Below, piece after piece: positions 27,911 through 36,977 of a stretch of DNA of 64,000 nt. This DNA comes from Acidimangrovimonas sediminis (GTDB taxonomy: Bacteria > Pseudomonadota > Alphaproteobacteria > Rhodobacterales > Rhodobacteraceae), in contig NZ_PHSN01000005.1 of NCBI RefSeq assembly GCF_002871005.1, forward strand, positions 310,001 to 374,000. The letters are read 5' to 3'. Numbering within the stretch: position 1 is the stretch's first letter; every line of letters begins with the position of its first letter. Below the pieces are notes generated by a model. That model did no database searches and was not told the DNA's origin. It saw only the letters and a list, made by a program, of their open reading frames with translations. A program made the position numbers and the translations under genes.

Positions 27911-28151
27911 CCGTCATGGATCTCCACGTTTCCCGCGCTCGGATAACAGCCCGGCCAGCGCATCAGGATCGCGAGAATGGGCCAGATGCCGGCGCTGCTC
28001 TCCGCGTCCCCGCCATCCGTTCATGCAGGTCGTCATACCGCGCTTGGCGCCACCAAAGGGCGGCAAGCTGTCATTTCTGCACACCGGATAATCTCGGGGC
28101 CGGGGCTGGAATACGTAACCTCAAGATCGCGACAACGCCGACCGAAGGGCG

Positions 28152-28565
28152 TCAGTCGCGCAGCGCTGCGACAGCGCGAATTTCGATCTTGAGTTCGGGC
28201 CTGCTCAGCCCGGATATCCCGATGATCGACCAGGCCGGGAACGGCTTCTTTATGAACTTGTGCTTGGCCTCCATGAATTCCGGAAGCGTCGTCTCGATGT
28301 CAACGTGGTAGCTGGTGACCTCAACCAGGTCCTGGAGGTCAAGGCCCGCGATCCTCAGAAGCTCCTCGATACGCTTCAGGGACCACTCGGTCTGATCCGC
28401 AACACTTTCGGGGGCGCTTCCATCCGGGCGGGCACCCACCTGGCCGGAGATGAAGAGGAAGCCCTTCGATTTCACAGCCGGCGAGAAACCGTAGCGCTCA
28501 AACGCCGCGCGGTAGCCCTCAAACATCTCGTTCCCGGGCGGTATCTCAAGCACTTCTGTCGTCAT
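28152..28565 (-). CDS. RidA (YjgF/YER057c/UK114) family protein
   Basis: The 137-residue protein shows the family pattern: FLFISGQVGARPDGS near residues 36-50, ADQTEWSLKRIEELLRIAGL in the middle, and a C-terminal strand with the catalytic-type Arg in IEIRAVAAL. RidA proteins are trimeric and hydrolyse reactive enamines or imines from PLP enzymes; this one belongs to a divergent subgroup. GAGGAG precedes the ATG at 28565 by eight bases. It stands alone. Confidence 0.88.
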   Translation of the reverse strand: MTTEVLEIPPGNEMFEGYRAAFERYGFSPAVKSKGFLFISGQVGARPDGSAPESVADQTEWSLKRIEELLRIAGLDLQDLVEVTSYHVDIETTLPEFMEAKHKFIKKPFPAWSIIGISGLSRPELKIEIRAVAALRD

Positions 28566-28879
28566 GCACGTCTCCTCGCGTCTGAACCTGATCCGCTAGG
28601 CCGAAGCGCAGGCGACGCCGGGAAGCTATCGTTCGGCGGACCATTGGGCAACCAATCCCGTCTGCGGCAACCGGCGGCCCCGGGCAGCATGCGGATCACC
28701 TCTACCGGGCCGGATCGGCACCGTGTCACCATCGGTCCCATTCCGGCCCCTGACCAGTCTTTTGCGTAGACGAAGCAATCCCGCAATTCGTCTGAAACAT
28801 TCGGATGCCTGAGATACCTGCGCAGCATACCTTGCCGTGTCATGCCTGACGTTTCCATCAATCGAAAGCCAACAAGGGC
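28566..28879. other. Intergenic, no gene recognised
   Basis: About 310 bp lie between RidA and the aroG terminator. A minus-strand frame of about 99 codons crosses it but has no family resemblance and no ribosome site. The stretch must contain the ridA promoter. Confidence 0.45.
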
Positions 28880-28908
28880 TGCGCCTGCCGATGGGCATGG
28901 CAGGCGCA
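28880..28908 (-). terminator. Hairpin terminator after aroG
   Basis: TGCGCCTGCC (28880-28889) and GGCAGGCGCA (28899-28908) form a perfect 10-bp stem with a 9-nt loop, 10 bp beyond the aroG stop. Read on the minus strand it is followed by a moderately T-rich stretch (GCCCTTGTTGG). Confidence 0.65.
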
Positions 28909-28918
28909 GGTGGGCCCT

Positions 28919-29974
28919 TCATGCAGCCCGGCGGTGACGTACGGCCTCGGCCAGTCGTTCAAGCTCGGTCAGCGAACCGGGCCAGTCGAGGCAGCCGTCG
29001 GTAATGCTCTGGCCATAGACCAGGGGCGCGCCGGGCTTTGCCGATTGCTTGCCGGCCCGCAGATTGCTTTCGATCATGATCCCCTGGATTCGCCGGTCAC
29101 CCGCCGCGAGCTGGGCGCAGACATCGGCCACGACCTCTGGCTGACGGGCAGGGTCCTTGCGGCTGTTCGCGTGGCTCGCGTCGATCACGATCCGCTGCGG
29201 AAGGCCCCGCGCCTCTGCCGCCCGTGCCGTTGCCTCGACATCGGCCGCCGAATGGTTCGGCTCACGCCCGCCGCGCAGGATGACATGGCAGTCGGCGTTC
29301 CCCTGCGTCGTGGCGATCGCCGCAAGGCCCTGCTTCGTCACCGCCGGGAAGCGATGCGGCTGCGCGGCCGACAGCATGGCGTCGAGCGCGATGTCGATAT
29401 TGCCATCCGTCCCGTTCTTGAACCCGACCGGGCAGGAGAGGCCGGAAGCGAGCTGGCGGTGGATCTGGCTTTCCGTCGTGCGCGCGCCGATCGCGCCCCA
29501 GCTTACCAGATCGGTCAGGTACTGGGGCGTGATCGGATCAAGGAATTCGCAGCCGGCCGGCAGATGCATCGCATTGATGTCCAGAAGCAGGCGGCGCGCG
29601 AGGCGCAACCCTTCCTCGATCCGGCAACTTCCGTCGAGGCGGGGATCGTTGATCAGCCCTTTCCAGCCGACGGTGGTGCGCGGCTTCTCGAAATAGACCC
29701 GCATGACGATTTCGAGGTCCCTCGCGTGGCGCTGCCGCGCCTCGGCAAGCCGGGTGGCATAGTCACGCGCCGCGGCGGGATCGTGGATCGAGCAGGGGCC
29801 GATCACGACGAGGAGGCGGTCGTCCTCGCCCTGCAGGATGTCGCGCACCGCCTGGCGGCCCTGCATGACTGTGGCGGTCGCGGCGGCTTCGCGCGGCAAT
29901 TCGGCAAGAATGGCAGCGGGCGAGGTAAGAGGGGTGATCTCGGCAATGCGGAGATCGTCGGTAGTGGTCAGCAC
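28919..29974 (-). CDS. aroG: Class I 3-deoxy-7-phosphoheptulonate (DAHP) synthase
   Basis: The 351-residue enzyme joins phosphoenolpyruvate and erythrose 4-phosphate, the first step of aromatic amino-acid synthesis. Signature blocks of the AroF/G/H type are clear: VVIGPCSIHDPAAA, MRVYFEKPRTTVGWKGLINDP, GFKNGTDGN, and IVIDASHANSRKD with SITDGCLDW at the end. The GTG at 29974 gives the usual length and has GGAG nine bases upstream. The frame is open further upstream to 30124, but that would read through the attenuator. It is preceded by an aromatic leader peptide and a terminator hairpin, so expression should fall when charged aromatic tRNAs are plentiful. Confidence 0.93.
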   Translation of the reverse strand: MLTTTDDLRIAEITPLTSPAAILAELPREAAATATVMQGRQAVRDILQGEDDRLLVVIGPCSIHDPAAARDYATRLAEARQRHARDLEIVMRVYFEKPRTTVGWKGLINDPRLDGSCRIEEGLRLARRLLLDINAMHLPAGCEFLDPITPQYLTDLVSWGAIGARTTESQIHRQLASGLSCPVGFKNGTDGNIDIALDAMLSAAQPHRFPAVTKQGLAAIATTQGNADCHVILRGGREPNHSAADVEATARAAEARGLPQRIVIDASHANSRKDPARQPEVVADVCAQLAAGDRRIQGIMIESNLRAGKQSAKPGAPLVYGQSITDGCLDWPGSLTELERLAEAVRHRRAA

Positions 29975-30015
29975 GGCTTTCTTCTCCTTCGGGGTCCAGC
30001 CGCGCAAATGAAAAC

Positions 30016-30102
30016 GCCGCTGGATGGACCAGCGGCTTTCGGGGTTTTCAGTCGTTTCGGAAAGTCGACTAGGCAGCACCCGGCATCCGCTGGAGACAGC
30101 GG
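30016..30102 (-). promoter_or_regulatory. Transcription attenuator of aroG with four alternating stem segments
   Basis: In transcript order (plus-strand coordinates): segment 1 CCGCTG (30097-30102), segment 2 CCAGCGG (30087-30093), segment 3 GCCGCTGG (30016-30036 right arm, 30029-30036), segment 4 CCAGCGGC (30016-30023). 1:2, 2:3 and 3:4 can all pair. The 3:4 stem is a perfect 8-bp hairpin with a 5-nt loop followed by GTTTTCATTT, a plausible intrinsic terminator 40 nt before aroG. Segment 1 overlaps the leader codons right after Phe-Tyr-Trp-Phe, so a ribosome stalled there would free segment 2 to pair with 3 and prevent termination. This is the classical amino-acid attenuator layout. Confidence 0.85.
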
Positions 30103-30143
30103 AACCAATAAAACGATGCGGCATAGGCGTTCAGGTACGACAT
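30069..30143 (-). CDS. Aromatic leader peptide of the aroG attenuator
   Basis: A 24-codon ORF starts at the ATG at 30143 and stops at TAG (30069-30071). Tyr at 3 and 7 is followed by the run FYWF at 11-14, that is Phe, Tyr and Trp codons in a row just before attenuator segment 1. Seven of the first fourteen codons matter for aromatic sensing in this arrangement if stalling at Tyr3 and Tyr7 is counted with the run. No clear Shine-Dalgarno sequence is visible before the ATG. The role is cis-acting ribosome stalling; the peptide itself need not be stable. Confidence 0.82.
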   Translation of the reverse strand: MSYLNAYAASFYWFRCLQRMPGAA

Positions 30144-30363
30144 GGGCGGAACATAGGCGCGCATGCGCCGGCTGTCACGCGAAATCCGCGCGGCTGGTCA
30201 ATAGTGCCCGGGTTGTATCCTGCGGGCGAAATGGGACGGGCGCGACCAGACGGGCGGGGCGCGCGGCCATCGACCTGCGTGGCGTGGCGGTACGATTGCG
30301 GTGCACGGCCGCTTCTACAAGTCATGCCGCAATCACCGAAGCCGGCAAAACCCGTGACGAGCT

Positions 30364-32715
30364 TCACTCACGGACCACATAGGTGAACAGGCGCACCCGG
30401 CCGTCCTCGCCGGTTTCCCTGTAGACGCCCTGTATTTCGTTCTCGAAGCCCGGGAAAAGGTTCGCGGCCTCTTCGAACATCTTGAGGTAGTCGATCATCG
30501 GCTGACTGCGGCGCCCGTAACGTTCCCCCGGAACAACCACCCCGATCCCCGGCGGGTAGACGAGCGAGAGGGTGGCTGCGACGCGCCCCTCCACCTGCGA
30601 AATGGGAAGATAGTCGACATCGTTGCGGGTGAGGTGCTGGTTGGCGTCCCGTGGGCTCATCACGATTTCGGGCAGATGCTCCGGCCGGAACTGGGCCCGT
30701 TGAAGGCGCGACGTGTCCTTCGCGCGGTAGTACGCGTGCATCTCGCCGCAGAGATCGCGCAAGCGGGTGCCGCAATAGCGCGCGGCGCGGCCTCTGGTGA
30801 ACGCGGGAAGCACATCTTCCAGCGGGGCATTGGCGTCGTGCAGCCGCTTGAAGGCCACCAGCGCCGAGAGCAGCGTCCCCGCCTTGCTGGCCTCCAGCCC
30901 GGGCGTCAGCAGGAAGAGGATCGAATTGAGATCGTTCTTCTCCGGCACGATCCGGTTCTCGCGCAGGAATTGCGCCAGAACGGGTGCGGGCACTCCGTGG
31001 TCGGCATAGGCCCCGGCATCGCGGTCGAACCCGGGGGTCAGCAGCGTAAGCTTGTTGGGATCCGTGATCGCGTAGCCGGGCGCGATGTCGGGAAAGCCAT
31101 GCCACGCGGCGCCGGGCGTCAGTTGCCAGAATTCCTGTCTGCTTGCCAGAAGGTCGGTCGGCACATCCTCCCATCTTGTTTCCTCGGACACGCCGGACCC
31201 CTCGTCCAGCCTCACGACATCGGGTACGAAAGGATCGAAGAACCATTGGTCTTCGGGACGCTCCGCCTTTGCCTCGAACTCCCGGGAAAGCTGGCGGATC
31301 CGCTTTCGTAGCTCGATCCCCATTCGCACGGTATCGTCCCAGAGGACCTGCCCCGAGCGGCCCTTCATCATCTGTGCCCCCACGTCGAGCGAGGCGAACA
31401 GGGGATAGAAGGGGGAGGTGGAGGCGTGCAGCATGAAGGCTTCGTTGAAGCGGCGGTGTTCGACCCTCTGGGGCCGGCCGGCGATATGGGCATCCTTCAC
31501 ATGGACCTGCGAGGCCTGGGAGAACCCGGCAAGCTGCTTGTGCGTGGACTGGGTGGCGATGATGCCCGGGTCATCCTCGGATAGCCCCTCCAGTCCCATC
31601 GCATAGTGGCCGCGAAACAGCGGATGGAACTTCATGAAACCGGCCCAGGCCTCATCGAAGAGGATGTATTCGCAAAGCGGGCGCAGCTTCTCCAGCATCA
31701 TTTCCGCATTGTAGATTGATCCGTCATAGCTGCACTGCTCGATGATCGCGATCCGGAACGGACGCTTGCGGTCCGCCACGCCGGGGTCGGTCACGAGGGG
31801 GTGCGCACGGATGGCATCCCGGATGCCGGCTTCGTCCAGCGCGGTCCAGTCGATCGGGCCGATCAGCCCGTGCAGGTTGCGGTTGGTCGGCAGATAGACC
31901 GGGATGCCCCCGGCCAGGACCAGCGCGCCGTGATGTGCCGACTTGTGGTTGTTGCGATCGAAAAGCACGAGATCATCCTGGCTGACCAGGGCCCCCAGCG
32001 TCAGCTTGTTGGAGGTGGAGGTGCCGTTGAGGACGAAGTAGGTGCGGTCAGCGCCGAAGATCCTGGCGGCCTCTTGCTGGGCCTTGAGTGCCGGCCCCTC
32101 GTGAGTCAGCAGATCCCCCATCTCGACCACCGAATTGTCGATGTCGTCGCGAAAGACCGCTTCGCCCAGATGCTCGACGAACAGGCGCCCCACCGGACTT
32201 TTCCAATAGAAGATGCCGCCGTTGTGGCCCGGGCAGGTCCAGAGCTGATTGCCGGCATCGGCATAATCGACCATCGCTCCGAAGAACGGGGTCTTCAGCG
32301 TGGCAGCGTATTGCTTGAGGTGACTGATCAGGTTCTTGGCGATGAAATCGGGCATGTCTTCCGCCACGAAGAGATAGCCGGTGACCAGTTCCACGGTCTC
32401 GGCCGACATGTCCTCGAGATGTTCGTGGTGACCCTGCACGAACAACGGCATGTCGAGCCCGCGCGCGCGGATTGTGCGCAGCAGCGCCCGCGCACCCTCG
32501 CGCCAGGTATCGTCTCCCCATTCAAGAATGACACAGCCGATCGTGGCATCGCCGCGCACGGCCGTCTCGGCATCCTCGAGCGTCGTCGTCTCGATGACGT
32601 CGAACCCTTCTTCCTCGATGGCGCGAAGGGTGTCGCGCAGATGCTTTCCACCGGTTGTATCGGTCCGCAACAGGCGGCTGCAGACGAGAATCTGGAACAG
32701 TTTTTCGAACGCCAT
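30364..32715 (-). CDS. Orn/Lys/Arg decarboxylase, PLP-dependent, with N-terminal receiver-like domain
   Basis: The 783-residue protein belongs to the large bacterial group III decarboxylases (AdiA/CadA/SpeF type). An N-terminal wing (residues 5-130) is followed by the PLP domain; the cofactor lysine is Lys393 in ATQSTHKQLAG. WTCPGHNGG, NGTSTSNK and FDEAWAGF are the usual cofactor and substrate blocks. A C-terminal domain ends with YPPGIGVVVPGERYG. Ornithine is the likely substrate, given the neighbouring arginine deiminase genes, but arginine or lysine cannot be excluded. It follows the APC permease on the same strand after 67 bp that contain a strong hairpin. Confidence 0.9.
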   Translation of the reverse strand: MAFEKLFQILVCSRLLRTDTTGGKHLRDTLRAIEEEGFDVIETTTLEDAETAVRGDATIGCVILEWGDDTWREGARALLRTIRARGLDMPLFVQGHHEHLEDMSAETVELVTGYLFVAEDMPDFIAKNLISHLKQYAATLKTPFFGAMVDYADAGNQLWTCPGHNGGIFYWKSPVGRLFVEHLGEAVFRDDIDNSVVEMGDLLTHEGPALKAQQEAARIFGADRTYFVLNGTSTSNKLTLGALVSQDDLVLFDRNNHKSAHHGALVLAGGIPVYLPTNRNLHGLIGPIDWTALDEAGIRDAIRAHPLVTDPGVADRKRPFRIAIIEQCSYDGSIYNAEMMLEKLRPLCEYILFDEAWAGFMKFHPLFRGHYAMGLEGLSEDDPGIIATQSTHKQLAGFSQASQVHVKDAHIAGRPQRVEHRRFNEAFMLHASTSPFYPLFASLDVGAQMMKGRSGQVLWDDTVRMGIELRKRIRQLSREFEAKAERPEDQWFFDPFVPDVVRLDEGSGVSEETRWEDVPTDLLASRQEFWQLTPGAAWHGFPDIAPGYAITDPNKLTLLTPGFDRDAGAYADHGVPAPVLAQFLRENRIVPEKNDLNSILFLLTPGLEASKAGTLLSALVAFKRLHDANAPLEDVLPAFTRGRAARYCGTRLRDLCGEMHAYYRAKDTSRLQRAQFRPEHLPEIVMSPRDANQHLTRNDVDYLPISQVEGRVAATLSLVYPPGIGVVVPGERYGRRSQPMIDYLKMFEEAANLFPGFENEIQGVYRETGEDGRVRLFTYVVRE

Positions 32716-32753
32716 GAAGGAGCCTCGATTGCGGCAGGGAGAAAAGAATGTCG

Positions 32754-32773
32754 GCGCCCCCCCAGGGGGGCGC
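32754..32773 (-). other. Intercistronic hairpin between APC permease and decarboxylase
   Basis: GCGCCCCCC (32754-32762) and GGGGGGCGC (32765-32773) pair perfectly with a minimal loop. On the minus-strand transcript the hairpin stands between the permease stop and the decarboxylase start and is followed by ATTCTTTTC. It could be a partial terminator or an RNase barrier that sets the ratio of the two proteins. Confidence 0.5.
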
Positions 32774-32782
32774 TCTGCAAGG

Positions 32783-34273
32783 TCAACTCGCGCTCACGAT
32801 GCCCATCGCGAAGAGGACGATGGCAAGGACCGCCACCAGAACCAGCACGACGCTTGCCACGGCCTCGGCCCCGGTGAAGGCCGTCTTGCGGCCTTGGGGA
32901 TTGGAGTGTTCGGCGTACCAGTAGACCGGCAGGCCGATCGCGAACATGATCACTGAAAGCAGGATGAATTCCGGGCCCGCCGCGTACAGCATCCAGACGG
33001 CGTAGACCGAGCCGAGGATGCCCGTCCAGATCATGGCCGCGCGCCCCTCGCTGCCCGAGCCGGCGTTCGGATGACCTGCGCCGTATTTCCACAGGTAGGC
33101 AGTGCTGGCGAGATAGGCGGGCAGGATCATCACACCGGTCACGCCCACGAGGAAGAGCCATGCGTCATGCGCGTAGAGAACCACGAACATGGTCGCCTGC
33201 ATCACGATCGTTGACAGCCACAGCGCGGGCGCCGGGGCGTGGTTGGCGTTCTCGTGCGACAGGAAGCGCGGGAAGACACCGTCCTTGGCCGCCTCGAACG
33301 GAAGCTCGGCCACCAGGATCGTCCAGGCGAGCCAGCAGCTGAGGATCGAGACGAGCACGGCAAGCATCACCACCGTCGCGCCCCACGATCCGACCAGCGC
33401 CTCTATCACGTAGGCCAGCGACGGCCCCTTGAGGCCCGCAAGCTGCTGCTGGGTCATCACGCCGAACGGCAGGATCGACAGGAGCACATAGGCGACAAGG
33501 CAGATCGCGAGTCCGATGAAGGTGGCCGCGCCCACGGCCTTCGCGCTTGACGCCCGGCCCGAGACGACGACGGCTCCCTCGATCCCGATGAAGACCCACA
33601 GCGTCACGAGCATCGTGCTTTTGACCTGCGAGAGAACGCTGCCCAGATGTGCCTTGGCCCCCCAGATGTCGGCGGTGAAGGGCCCGGCCTTGAAAAGCGC
33701 CAGAAGCACCACGATCGCGGCGGCAAGTGCCGCGAGCTTGGTGACCGTCGCAAGCGCGTTGAGCAGGGCCGCGCGTTTCACCCCGGACAAGACCATGAAA
33801 TGCATCGCCCAGATCAGGACGGACCCGCCGATCAGCGACGCCCAGTTCTGGCCGTTGCCGAGGACGGGAAAGAAATAGCTGAGCGTCTGCATGATGAGCA
33901 CGGCGAAGGCGACGTTGCCGAAGGCGGAGCTGAGCCAGTAGCCCCAGGCCATCTGGAACCCGGTCAGCCGGCCGAAGCCCTCGCGGGCATAGGAATAGAT
34001 GCCCGCGTCCAGATCGGGGCGCTTGTCGGCCAGTGTGCGGAATGTGTTGGCCAGAAAGAACATGCCGACGCCGGTGATGATCCAGGCGATCACCTCGGCG
34101 CCGAGTGCGGCGCCCTGCGCCATGTTCGAGGGCAGGTTGAAGGCCCCGCCACCCACCATCGAGCCGACCACCATCCCGACCAGCGCGAACAGGCCAAGGC
34201 GCCGGGTGACCGGCTGGGATGAGGTAGTGCCGGATGCGGCCCCCGATGTCGGGGAAAAGGTATTGTCGGTCAT
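32783..34273 (-). CDS. APC-superfamily basic amino acid / polyamine antiporter (ArcD-like)
   Basis: The 496-residue protein has twelve or so membrane helices. Helix 1 carries the APC glycine motif (LVGMVVGSMVGGGAFNLPSNM), close to the ArcD/AdiC/LysP group. YSYAREGFGRLTGFQMAWGYW is the conserved helix-3 block of arginine:ornithine antiporters. It likely exchanges arginine for ornithine or putrescine across the inner membrane. The ATG at 34273 has GGGAG eight bases upstream; an in-frame upstream start at 34354 lacks support. It is first in a two-gene unit with the decarboxylase, divergent from the second decarboxylase and arcABC, and has an FNR-like box 68 bp upstream. Confidence 0.9.
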   Translation of the reverse strand: MTDNTFSPTSGAASGTTSSQPVTRRLGLFALVGMVVGSMVGGGAFNLPSNMAQGAALGAEVIAWIITGVGMFFLANTFRTLADKRPDLDAGIYSYAREGFGRLTGFQMAWGYWLSSAFGNVAFAVLIMQTLSYFFPVLGNGQNWASLIGGSVLIWAMHFMVLSGVKRAALLNALATVTKLAALAAAIVVLLALFKAGPFTADIWGAKAHLGSVLSQVKSTMLVTLWVFIGIEGAVVVSGRASSAKAVGAATFIGLAICLVAYVLLSILPFGVMTQQQLAGLKGPSLAYVIEALVGSWGATVVMLAVLVSILSCWLAWTILVAELPFEAAKDGVFPRFLSHENANHAPAPALWLSTIVMQATMFVVLYAHDAWLFLVGVTGVMILPAYLASTAYLWKYGAGHPNAGSGSEGRAAMIWTGILGSVYAVWMLYAAGPEFILLSVIMFAIGLPVYWYAEHSNPQGRKTAFTGAEAVASVVLVLVAVLAIVLFAMGIVSAS

Positions 34274-34340
34274 CTGCGGTTCTCCCTGGGGGCGATCGGT
34301 TTTGATGCCGTGACCCTGTCCAGCAGCCGGTTTCCTTTCC

Positions 34341-34354
34341 TTGACCTTGCTCAA
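34341..34354. promoter_or_regulatory. FNR/CRP-family box (TTGA-N6-TCAA) for the leftward unit
   Basis: TTGACCTTGCTCAA has the half-site symmetry TTGA-N6-TCAA of FNR, FnrL and Dnr sites. Its centre is about 74 bp upstream of the antiporter ATG. Together with the second box at 34574 it suggests oxygen or nitric-oxide control of both divergent units. Confidence 0.55.
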
Positions 34355-34573
34355 GTTTGCCCGGGCGGTTCGGGCCTTCGGACCGTGGAATACCGGCGCC
34401 GAAGACGTGGTCCCGTTGGCCGTTATCTATCATGGAAATTCCGTTGTTATTTGTTTCCAAAAGGCTTTTCGCCTCGCGACCCCGACGCGTGCCAACGTTC
34501 GGAAGGCACGCCTCCTGCGCCATCACAACTATTCGTGAGAGCTGATGCCATTCGCGTGAAGCGCCGCGGTGAC

Positions 34574-34587
34574 TTGATCCGGGTCAA
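34574..34587. promoter_or_regulatory. FNR box (TTGAT-N4-GTCAA) for the rightward arc unit
   Basis: TTGATCCGGGTCAA differs from the FNR consensus TTGAT-N4-ATCAA by one base and is the common form for FnrL in Rhodobacterales. It lies about 69 bp upstream of the GTG of the second decarboxylase, a distance suited to activation. Arginine deiminase operons are anaerobically induced by FNR relatives (ANR) in Pseudomonas. Confidence 0.7.
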
Positions 34588-34649
34588 GGTTTGTTCGCGC
34601 CGGACTGACAGATTGGCCGGGCTCTTCGACGAAACGGAAGGAGGACCGA

Positions 34650-36977
34650 GTGTCTGACGGATCAGAACGCCCGCTGCGTGTGTTGCTTGCAGACGACGAG
34701 GTGGGGCAGCCGACTGCCGCGGGCCGCGCGTTGGCGCAACTCGTGACCGAGCTTCGGGCGCAGGATGTCGAGGTGGTCGCCTCCGCCTCGCGTGAGGATG
34801 CCTGCGCCATCGTCGCCTCGGATGCGGCCATCCAATGCGCCATCGTCGATTGGGACCTGGGTCGCAACGATCATGCCGAAGCAGAGGAGATCCTGTCCCG
34901 GATCCGTGACCGCAACTTGCACCTTCCCGTCTTCCTGCTGGCCGATCGCAGCAGCCTGTCCACGCTGCCTACCGTCGTCATGCAGCAGACCGATGATTTC
35001 ATCTGGCTGCTGGAGGACACCGCGGAATTCATCACGGGCCGGATCGTGGCCGCTGCGAAACGCTACCAGACCGAGATCCTTCCGCCGATGTTCGGCGCGC
35101 TGATGACCTTTTCGGACGTGCATGAATATTCGTGGCACACCCCCGGTCACACCGGCGGCACGGCCTTTCTGAAATCGCCGGTCGGGCGTGCGTTCCATTC
35201 TTATTTCGGCGAACACATGCTGCGCTCCGATCTTTCGATCTCGGTCGGGGAACTGGGGTCGCTCCTCGACCATTCCGGCCCGATCGGCGCGGGCGAGCGC
35301 AATGCCGCGCGGGTGTTCGGGGCGGATCGCACCTATTACGTGACCAACGGAACCTCGACCTCGAACCGTGTCGTCGTGATGGCGAGCGTGACGCGCGGCG
35401 ATATCGCGCTTTGCGACCGCAATTGTCACAAGTCGATCGAGCATGCCATGACCATGGCCGGGGCCGTGCCGACGTATCTTGTGCCCAGCCGCAATCACCT
35501 TGGCATCATCGGCCCGGTCCGGCCCGATCGGCTGAGTGCCGAGGGCATTGCCGGTGCGATCGCCGCGAACCCGCTGGTGGACCATGGCACGACGTCGGCA
35601 CCCCGCCTCAGCATCCTCACGAACTCCACCTATGACGGGCTGTGTTACAACATCGCCCGGGTCGAGGAGCTTCTCGGCCAATCTGTCGACAGGATGCTGT
35701 TCGACGAGGCCTGGTACGGCTACGCGCGCTTCAATCCGCTCTACGCCCACCGCTTCGCGATGCATGAGAAAACGTCTGCCGAGCAGGCCGGGGGTCCGAC
35801 CGTGTTCGCGACGCAATCGACGCACAAGCTGCTGGCGGCACTGTCGCAGGCGTCGATGATCCACGTTCGGGACGGCAAGCGCCCGATCCCGCACAACCGA
35901 TTCAACGAAGCGTTCATGATGCACGCCTCGACCTCGCCGCAATACGCGATCATCGCCTCCAACGACGTGAGCGCGGCGATGATGGATGGTCCCGGCGGCA
36001 CGGCCCTGACCACCGAGTCGATCCGCGAGGCCGTGGGGTTCCGCCAGATGATCGCGCGGATACGGGACGAGTTCGCGGAACGGGGTGACTGGTTCTTCGA
36101 CCTCTGGCAGCCCGCAATGGTGCCGGACGGGGCAGGGGGGCGTGTCGCCTTCCACGCTGCCGACCCCGAGCACCTTGTGGCCGAATCCGCCTGCTGGGAG
36201 CTGGCCCCGGGTGCCGATTGGCATGGGTTCGGCGATCTGGAAGCCGGGTACTGCATGCTCGACCCGATCAAGGTGACGGTCGTCACCCCCGGCGCTACGG
36301 CGCAGAAAGGGCCCGCGGCGCCGGCCATTCCCGCGCCCGTCCTGTCGGCCTATCTCGATGATCGGGGGATCGTGCCCGAGAAGACGGGAAGCCATACCGT
36401 CCTCTTTCTTTTCTCGCTGGGGATCACGCGCGGCAAATGGGGCACGCTCGTCAACGCGCTGCTCGAGTTCAAGCGCGATTACGATGCCAATCTTCCGCTG
36501 TCCCGCGCACTGCCCGCGCTGGTGGCGGCGCATCCCGATCGCTACGCGGAAATGGGCCTGCGCGACCTGTGCGCGCAGATGCATGGCACCATGGATGAAC
36601 TGGCGATGGCAGAGTGCCTGGAGAAGGCCTTTTCAACCCTGCCCGAACCCGCCTGCACCCCGGTCGAGGCCTACGAGCATCTCGTCCGCGACGAGATCGA
36701 GCAGGTCGCCCTGTCCGACCTGGCGGATCGCGTCGTCGCGACGGGCATCGTGCCCTATCCGCCGGGCATCCCGCTTCTCATGCCGGGCGAGCGTACCGGT
36801 GGGGCTGGTGGACCCGCGCTGGCCTATCTCGCGACACTCGAGGCCTTCGACGGCCGCTTTCCGGGCTTCGAGCATGACACCCACGGAATCGAGGTGATCG
36901 AGGGCCGGTACCACGCGCTGTGCCTTCGCACGGACACGGCCGCTGCATCGGCACGAAAAGAGGGAGAGCCCCTATGA
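34650..36977 (+). CDS. Second Orn/Lys/Arg decarboxylase paralog, first gene of the arc operon
   Basis: The 775-residue protein is a distant paralog of the one at 30364, with the same domain order: receiver-like wing ([23 protein letters not shown]), PLP domain with Lys393 in [11 protein letters not shown], and C-terminal domain ([15 protein letters not shown]). The lysine position is identical in the two proteins. [11 protein letters not shown] and NGTSTSNR are the cofactor blocks. The GTG start at 34650 is preceded by AAGGAGG. Its stop overlaps the arcA ATG (ATGA), so it is translationally coupled to arginine deiminase. Ornithine, the product of arcA-arcB, is the natural substrate; the split of roles between the two paralogs is unknown. 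Confidence 0.9.
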   Translation: MSDGSERPLRVLLADDEVGQPTAAGRALAQLVTELRAQDVEVVASASREDACAIVASDAAIQCAIVDWDLGRNDHAEAEEILSRIRDRNLHLPVFLLADRSSLSTLPTVVMQQTDDFIWLLEDTAEFITGRIVAAAKRYQTEILPPMFGALMTFSDVHEYSWHTPGHTGGTAFLKSPVGRAFHSYFGEHMLRSDLSISVGELGSLLDHSGPIGAGERNAARVFGADRTYYVTNGTSTSNRVVVMASVTRGDIALCDRNCHKSIEHAMTMAGAVPTYLVPSRNHLGIIGPVRPDRLSAEGIAGAIAANPLVDHGTTSAPRLSILTNSTYDGLCYNIARVEELLGQSVDRMLFDEAWYGYARFNPLYAHRFAMHEKTSAEQAGGPTVFATQSTHKLLAALSQASMIHVRDGKRPIPHNRFNEAFMMHASTSPQYAIIASNDVSAAMMDGPGGTALTTESIREAVGFRQMIARIRDEFAERGDWFFDLWQPAMVPDGAGGRVAFHAADPEHLVAESACWELAPGADWHGFGDLEAGYCMLDPIKVTVVTPGATAQKGPAAPAIPAPVLSAYLDDRGIVPEKTGSHTVLFLFSLGITRGKWGTLVNALLEFKRDYDANLPLSRALPALVAAHPDRYAEMGLRDLCAQMHGTMDELAMAECLEKAFSTLPEPACTPVEAYEHLVRDEIEQVALSDLADRVVATGIVPYPPGIPLLMPGERTGGAGGPALAYLATLEAFDGRFPGFEHDTHGIEVIEGRYHALCLRTDTAAASARKEGEPL

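Noticed and set aside
28562-28861. Minus-strand ORF of 99 codons upstream of ridA
   Set aside because: No ribosome site and no resemblance to any family; it overlaps the likely ridA promoter.
29975-30124. Longer aroG N-terminus starting at 30124
   Set aside because: It would translate through the terminator hairpin and add 50 residues absent from the family; the leader ORF in another frame explains the region better.
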